Source: Haloimpatiens massiliensis
Lineage (GTDB): Bacteria; Bacillota; Clostridia; Clostridiales; Clostridiaceae
DNA length: 64,000 nucleotides
Assembly (NCBI RefSeq): GCF_900184255.1
Contig: NZ_LT854636.1
Location: 372,680-436,679, forward strand
Direction: 5' to 3'
Made by a program: the position numbers and the translations under genes. The first letter of the stretch is position 1, and the number at the start of each line of letters is the position of its first letter. Below, piece by piece: positions 60,914-64,000 of this stretch. A model generated the notes under the pieces. That model was given only the letters and a program-made list of their open reading frames with translations, ran no database searches and was not told the DNA's origin.

Positions 60914-62998
60914 CTATTCTGCTTTTTCTTCTTTCATAGATTCTATTATTTTAGTTGCTTCTAAATTTGGCACCTCCTCATATCTAGCAAAGTTCATTAC
61001 AAAAGTTCCTCTTGCACCAGTCATAGATCTTAAATCTGTGGCATAATCCAACACCTCCGCTTGAGGAATTTCTGCTATGATTTTTTGATTACTTCCATTA
61101 GATTCCATTCCTAAAATTCTTCCTCTTTTTTTATTTATATCCGCCATAATATCTCCCATATAGTCTTCAGGAATTTCTATTTCTACATGCATTACAGGCT
61201 CCAGAAGCACTGTTTCCGCTTCTTTTAAGCCTCTCTTATATGCTAAAGATGCAGCTATTTTAAATGCCATTTCTGAAGAATCCACTGGGTGATATGATCC
61301 ATCATGTAGTGTAGCTTTTAATCTTATAACAGGATATCCAGCTAAAACTCCATGTTGTATACATTCTCTTAATCCCTTTTCAACTGCCGGAATATACTGT
61401 CTTGGAACTACTCCACCTACTACTTGGTCAACAAATTGCAATTCATCTTCTCCGTCATTTCGAGGTTCAAATTTAATTTTTACATCTCCATATTGTCCAT
61501 GTCCACCTGATTGTTTTTTATGCTTTCCTTGTACATCAGAAATCTTTCTTATAGTCTCTCTATATGGAATTTTAGGACTTCTTAATTCTATTCCAACGCC
61601 AAATTTATTTTTCAACTTACTAACTATAATTTCTAAATGAGTAGAACCTAATCCCGAAATTATTGTTTCTGCATTTTCAATATCTCTAGAAATTTTAAAA
61701 GTTGGATCTTCTTCTAAAAGTTTATTAAGTCCAGAAGAAATCTTATCTTCATCACCCTTCGATGTAGTAAATACTGCTTTAGAAAGCATTGGATTTGGGA
61801 AATCTATACCTTTATATTTTATCTTAAAGCTTTCATCACATAAGGTATCTCCTGTAACTGTACACTGTAGTTTAGCTACAGCACCTATGTCTCCAGCTAT
61901 AATTTCTTCTGCTAATAATTGTTCCTTTCCTCTTATAAAATACATATTTCCTATCTTTTCATTTTTCTCTTTATTTGAATTATATACTATTGTATCAGGC
62001 TTAATTTTACCTGTTATAACTCTGAATAATGAAAGTTTACCAACGAAAGGGTCTGCTATAGTTTTAAATACAAATGCTGAAAATGGAGATTTTTCATTTA
62101 CCTTTATTTCTTTTTCCTCATTGCTTTTCAAATCTATAGCTATATGTGGTCTTGTTTTTTCTGGTGATGGGAAACATTCTACTATATCCTCTAATAAAGT
62201 ATTCATTCCAATTCCAATATAAGCAGAGCCACACATAACAGGAGTTATTTCTCCCTCTGCACAACCTTTGATTAAACCAGTATATATCTCTTCATCACTT
62301 AAAGTTCCTTCATTAAAATATTTATCAAGTAATTTTTCATCTGTTTCCGCAACAGCTTCTATAATCATATTTTTGCATTCATCTACTTTTTCTATTAATT
62401 CCTCAGGTATCTCTGCCTTTTCCATAGCATGAGTTTTAGGGTTAAATATTCTTGCAACTCTAGAAATAACATTTATAAGTCCTTTAAAATTTTCTTCACT
62501 TCCTATAGGATATTGAACTGGAACCACTGAAATACCAAAATTATCTTTTAAATCGCCCAAAACTTTTCCAAAATTACTATTTTCCCTATCTAGTTTATTT
62601 ATAAAAAATGCCCTTGGTAGATTATTTTTGTTAATATAATCCCATGCTTTCTCTGTACCTACTTGTATCCCTGATACTCCTGAAACAGCGATCATAGCTA
62701 TATCTGATGCTCTCAATCCTTCTAGCATCTCTCCTTCAAAGTCAAAATAACCAGGTACATCAACTATATTTATCTTTGTATTTTCCCATTGGAAAGGAGC
62801 TATAGAAGTAGAAATAGAAATTTTTCTTCTTTTCTCTTCACTATCATAATCACATAAGGTATTACCTTCTTCTATTCTTCCCAATCTATCTGTTACATTA
62901 GAATAATACAATAGAGCCTCCGCTAATGAAGTTTTTCCAGCTCCGCTATGTCCTACTATAGCAATATTTCTCAAATTTTTGGTTTCATAACTTTTCAT
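60914..62998 (-). CDS. EF-G-like GTPase (EF-G paralogue)
   Basis: 694-residue EF-G-shaped protein, from the ATG at MKSYETKNLRNIAI (AGGGGG nine bases upstream); an ATG two codons earlier is possible. P-loop GHSGAGKT (17-24), NKLD, and domain IV/V (HDGSYHPVDSSEMAFK) are present. The G3 motif reads DVPGY with Tyr84 where EF-G and EF-Tu have the catalytic His. This is family-typical of EF-G2-like paralogues, whose role is unsettled. Single-gene unit with its own terminator; not a clear TetM-type protection protein. Confidence 0.92.
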   Translation of the reverse strand: MKSYETKNLRNIAIVGHSGAGKTSLAEALLYYSNVTDRLGRIEEGNTLCDYDSEEKRRKISISTSIAPFQWENTKINIVDVPGYFDFEGEMLEGLRASDIAMIAVSGVSGIQVGTEKAWDYINKNNLPRAFFINKLDRENSNFGKVLGDLKDNFGISVVPVQYPIGSEENFKGLINVISRVARIFNPKTHAMEKAEIPEELIEKVDECKNMIIEAVAETDEKLLDKYFNEGTLSDEEIYTGLIKGCAEGEITPVMCGSAYIGIGMNTLLEDIVECFPSPEKTRPHIAIDLKSNEEKEIKVNEKSPFSAFVFKTIADPFVGKLSLFRVITGKIKPDTIVYNSNKEKNEKIGNMYFIRGKEQLLAEEIIAGDIGAVAKLQCTVTGDTLCDESFKIKYKGIDFPNPMLSKAVFTTSKGDEDKISSGLNKLLEEDPTFKISRDIENAETIISGLGSTHLEIIVSKLKNKFGVGIELRSPKIPYRETIRKISDVQGKHKKQSGGHGQYGDVKIKFEPRNDGEDELQFVDQVVGGVVPRQYIPAVEKGLRECIQHGVLAGYPVIRLKATLHDGSYHPVDSSEMAFKIAASLAYKRGLKEAETVLLEPVMHVEIEIPEDYMGDIMADINKKRGRILGMESNGSNQKIIAEIPQAEVLDYATDLRSMTGARGTFVMNFARYEEVPNLEATKIIESMKEEKAE

Positions 62999-63004
62999 AT
63001 GCAT

Positions 63005-63324
63005 TTTCCCCCTTACATATAATTGGCCTTAATTTATTATTCTATTTTAAAGAAAATTCTCCTTTAAATTTAACGAAATTTTCTAAATAATTTGAATTTT
63101 TAATCAATGCCTTTTCTAATTTCCTTTGTTGCAAATTAATATTACTTAAAAAATAATAATTATATCAAATATTAAATTGCCACATAACAATATATAATAT
63201 ATTAATTGGAATATTATTATATTATATGTATTTATATATATTATATATATTTTTTTCATATTCATACATGAAAAATGAAAATGACCTTTATTGTAAAAAC
63301 TTTTAGATTTTTATTTAACAAAAA
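63005..63324. other. AT-rich spacer between the rRNA operon and the EF-G-like gene
   Basis: Extremely AT-rich, including a TATATAATATATTAATT-like run near 63190-63260. No convincing promoter hexamer pair or open frame with a ribosome-binding site was found, although the EF-G-like gene needs a promoter in this area. Confidence 0.5.
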
Positions 63325-63383
63325 AACACATACTAAGAAAAAATTCAATATATTAAATATTGAAACTTTTCTTAATATGTGTT
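63325..63383 (-). terminator. Terminator of the rRNA/tRNA-Asn operon
   Basis: Nested palindrome: outer arms AACACATA(C)TAAGAAAA and TTTTCTTA(A)TATGTGTT, inner arms TTCAATAT/ATATTGAA, over 24 paired bases in total. In the minus sense it is followed by TTTTTTTG. It ends the transcript 26 bp after the last tRNA. Confidence 0.88.
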
Positions 63384-63408
63384 AAATTAATTTAGCAAAA
63401 AATAAAAA

Positions 63409-63483
63409 TGGCTCCGCGAAAAGGATTCGAACCTTCAGCCTATCGGTTAACAGCCGAGTGCTCCACCGTTGAGCTATCGCGGA
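63409..63483 (-). tRNA. tRNA-Asn (anticodon GTT), distal copy
   Basis: 75-nt cloverleaf with acceptor TCCGCGA/TCGCGGA, anticodon loop CTGTTAA and encoded CCA. The anticodon stem CTCGG/CCGAT leaves a C-U mismatch at its top. It differs from the proximal copy by one base (GGCTGAAGG against GGTTGAAGG in the variable region). Confidence 0.96.
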
Positions 63484-63501
63484 ACATTTATTAATATTGA
63501 A

Positions 63502-63576
<75 letters not shown>

Positions 63577-63584
63577 ATATTCAA

Positions 63585-63700
63585 CCTGGCGACGACCTAC
63601 TCTCCCACAGGGCTTCCCCTGCAGTACCATCGGCGCTTTGAAGCTTAACCGTCCTGTTCGGAATGGGAAGGGGTGTTACCTTCAAGCCATAATCACCAGA
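63585..63700 (-). rRNA. 5S rRNA
   Basis: RNA-sense TCTGGTGATTATGGC at the 5' end and GTCGTCGCCAGG at the 3' end pair as helix I. The internal CCCATTCCGAACAGGACGG is the universal 5S loop region. About 116 nt; ends approximate by one or two bases. Confidence 0.95.
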
Positions 63701-63713
63701 TAATTTTAGTGGG

Positions 63714-63821
63714 CTAGTGTGCTAGAGGGCTAGTTTTGCCTGCTCTAAAATTCTATCACTGCCACTTGTTAGTGTGCTAGCGTCTAGTTGCTAGTTAACT
63801 CTTCTAGTATGTAACTACTAG
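63714..63821. repeat. CTAG-rich repeats in the 23S-5S spacer
   Basis: Eight CTAG tetramers in 108 bp, arranged in near-repeats such as GGCTAGTGTGCTAG and GTGTGCTAGCGTCTAG. CTAG is normally a rare tetramer in bacteria. Some copies could pair to form small hairpins. Function unknown. Confidence 0.7.
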
Positions 63822-63882
63822 AGTAAAGAACTTGTTGTTCTTTCAAAATTGCACAGTGTGGAAAATCTTTAGTTAATTAATT

Positions 63883-64000
63883 TGATCAAGCCCTCGACTT
63901 ATTAGTATCGGTCAGCTGAACATGTTACCACGCTTACACCTCCGACCTATCAACCTGGTAGTCTTCCAGGAGTCTTACTAGCTTACGCTATGGGAAATCT
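63883..64000 (-). rRNA. 23S rRNA, 3' end (partial)
   Basis: Reads into the right edge. In the RNA sense it includes GTGTAAGCGTGGTAACATG and GACCGATACTAATAAGTCGA, the conserved 3' terminal segment, ending near GGGCTTGATCA. The 5' part lies outside the window. Confidence 0.93.

Overview
The window comes from a low-GC Gram-positive bacterium, most likely a Clostridium sensu stricto (inference). Support: AT-rich intergenic DNA, strong AGGAGG ribosome-binding sites, zinc-ribbon forms of L33, L36 and S14, the CtsR-McsA-McsB-ClpC regulon, SigH, ThyX and MrnC, and an L7Ae-type protein next to rpsL. The protein sequences look closest to the C. botulinum group I / C. sporogenes / C. tetani cluster, but species cannot be fixed by eye. 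No phage, CRISPR array or intact insertion sequence was seen. All genes but one are on the minus strand, so transcription runs from high to low coordinates.

Layout in the direction of transcription. (1) 64000-63325: 3' end of a 23S rRNA gene, a CTAG-rich spacer, 5S rRNA, two tRNA-Asn genes and a strong terminator. (2) 63000-56300: a divergent EF-G-like GTPase, two small unknown genes, an Xaa-Pro aminopeptidase, an ABC exporter and a small membrane protein. (3) 56200-50300: oligopeptide importer oppABCDF plus a 58-residue membrane ORF. (4) 50225-42534: ctsR-mcsA-mcsB-clpC, a gene-free gap, then radA-disA. (5) 42029-42539: the only plus-strand gene, convergent with disA. (6) 41900-33171: yacL-ispD, T-box-controlled proS, then cysS-mrnC-thyX-rlmB-yacP-sigH. 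(7) 33161-31641: tRNA-Gly, tRNA-Thr and tuf copy 2. (8) 31538-20426: rpmG-secE-nusG-rplK-rplA, rplJ-rplL behind an L10 leader, and rpoB-rpoC. (9) 20415-15551: L7Ae-like, rpsL-rpsG-fusA-tuf copy 1. (10) 15526-1: the S10/spc/alpha ribosomal protein cluster from rpsJ to rplQ.

Functionally this is the core of the expression machinery (ribosome, RNA polymerase, elongation factors, Sec translocon, NusG) plus its quality-control and checkpoint neighbours (ClpC/McsB proteolysis, RadA/DisA DNA surveillance, SigH sporulation control). Nine promoters with exact 17-bp spacing and one with 18-bp spacing could be read directly, and they divide the cluster into transcription units. The gene content is conventional. 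The least explained material is non-coding: a GC-richer structured leader before rpsJ, a hairpin that separates the nusG Shine-Dalgarno from its start codon, structured spacers in the str operon, a 108-bp palindromic element after clpC, and the CTAG cluster in the rRNA spacer. I found no convincing wholly new multi-gene system.
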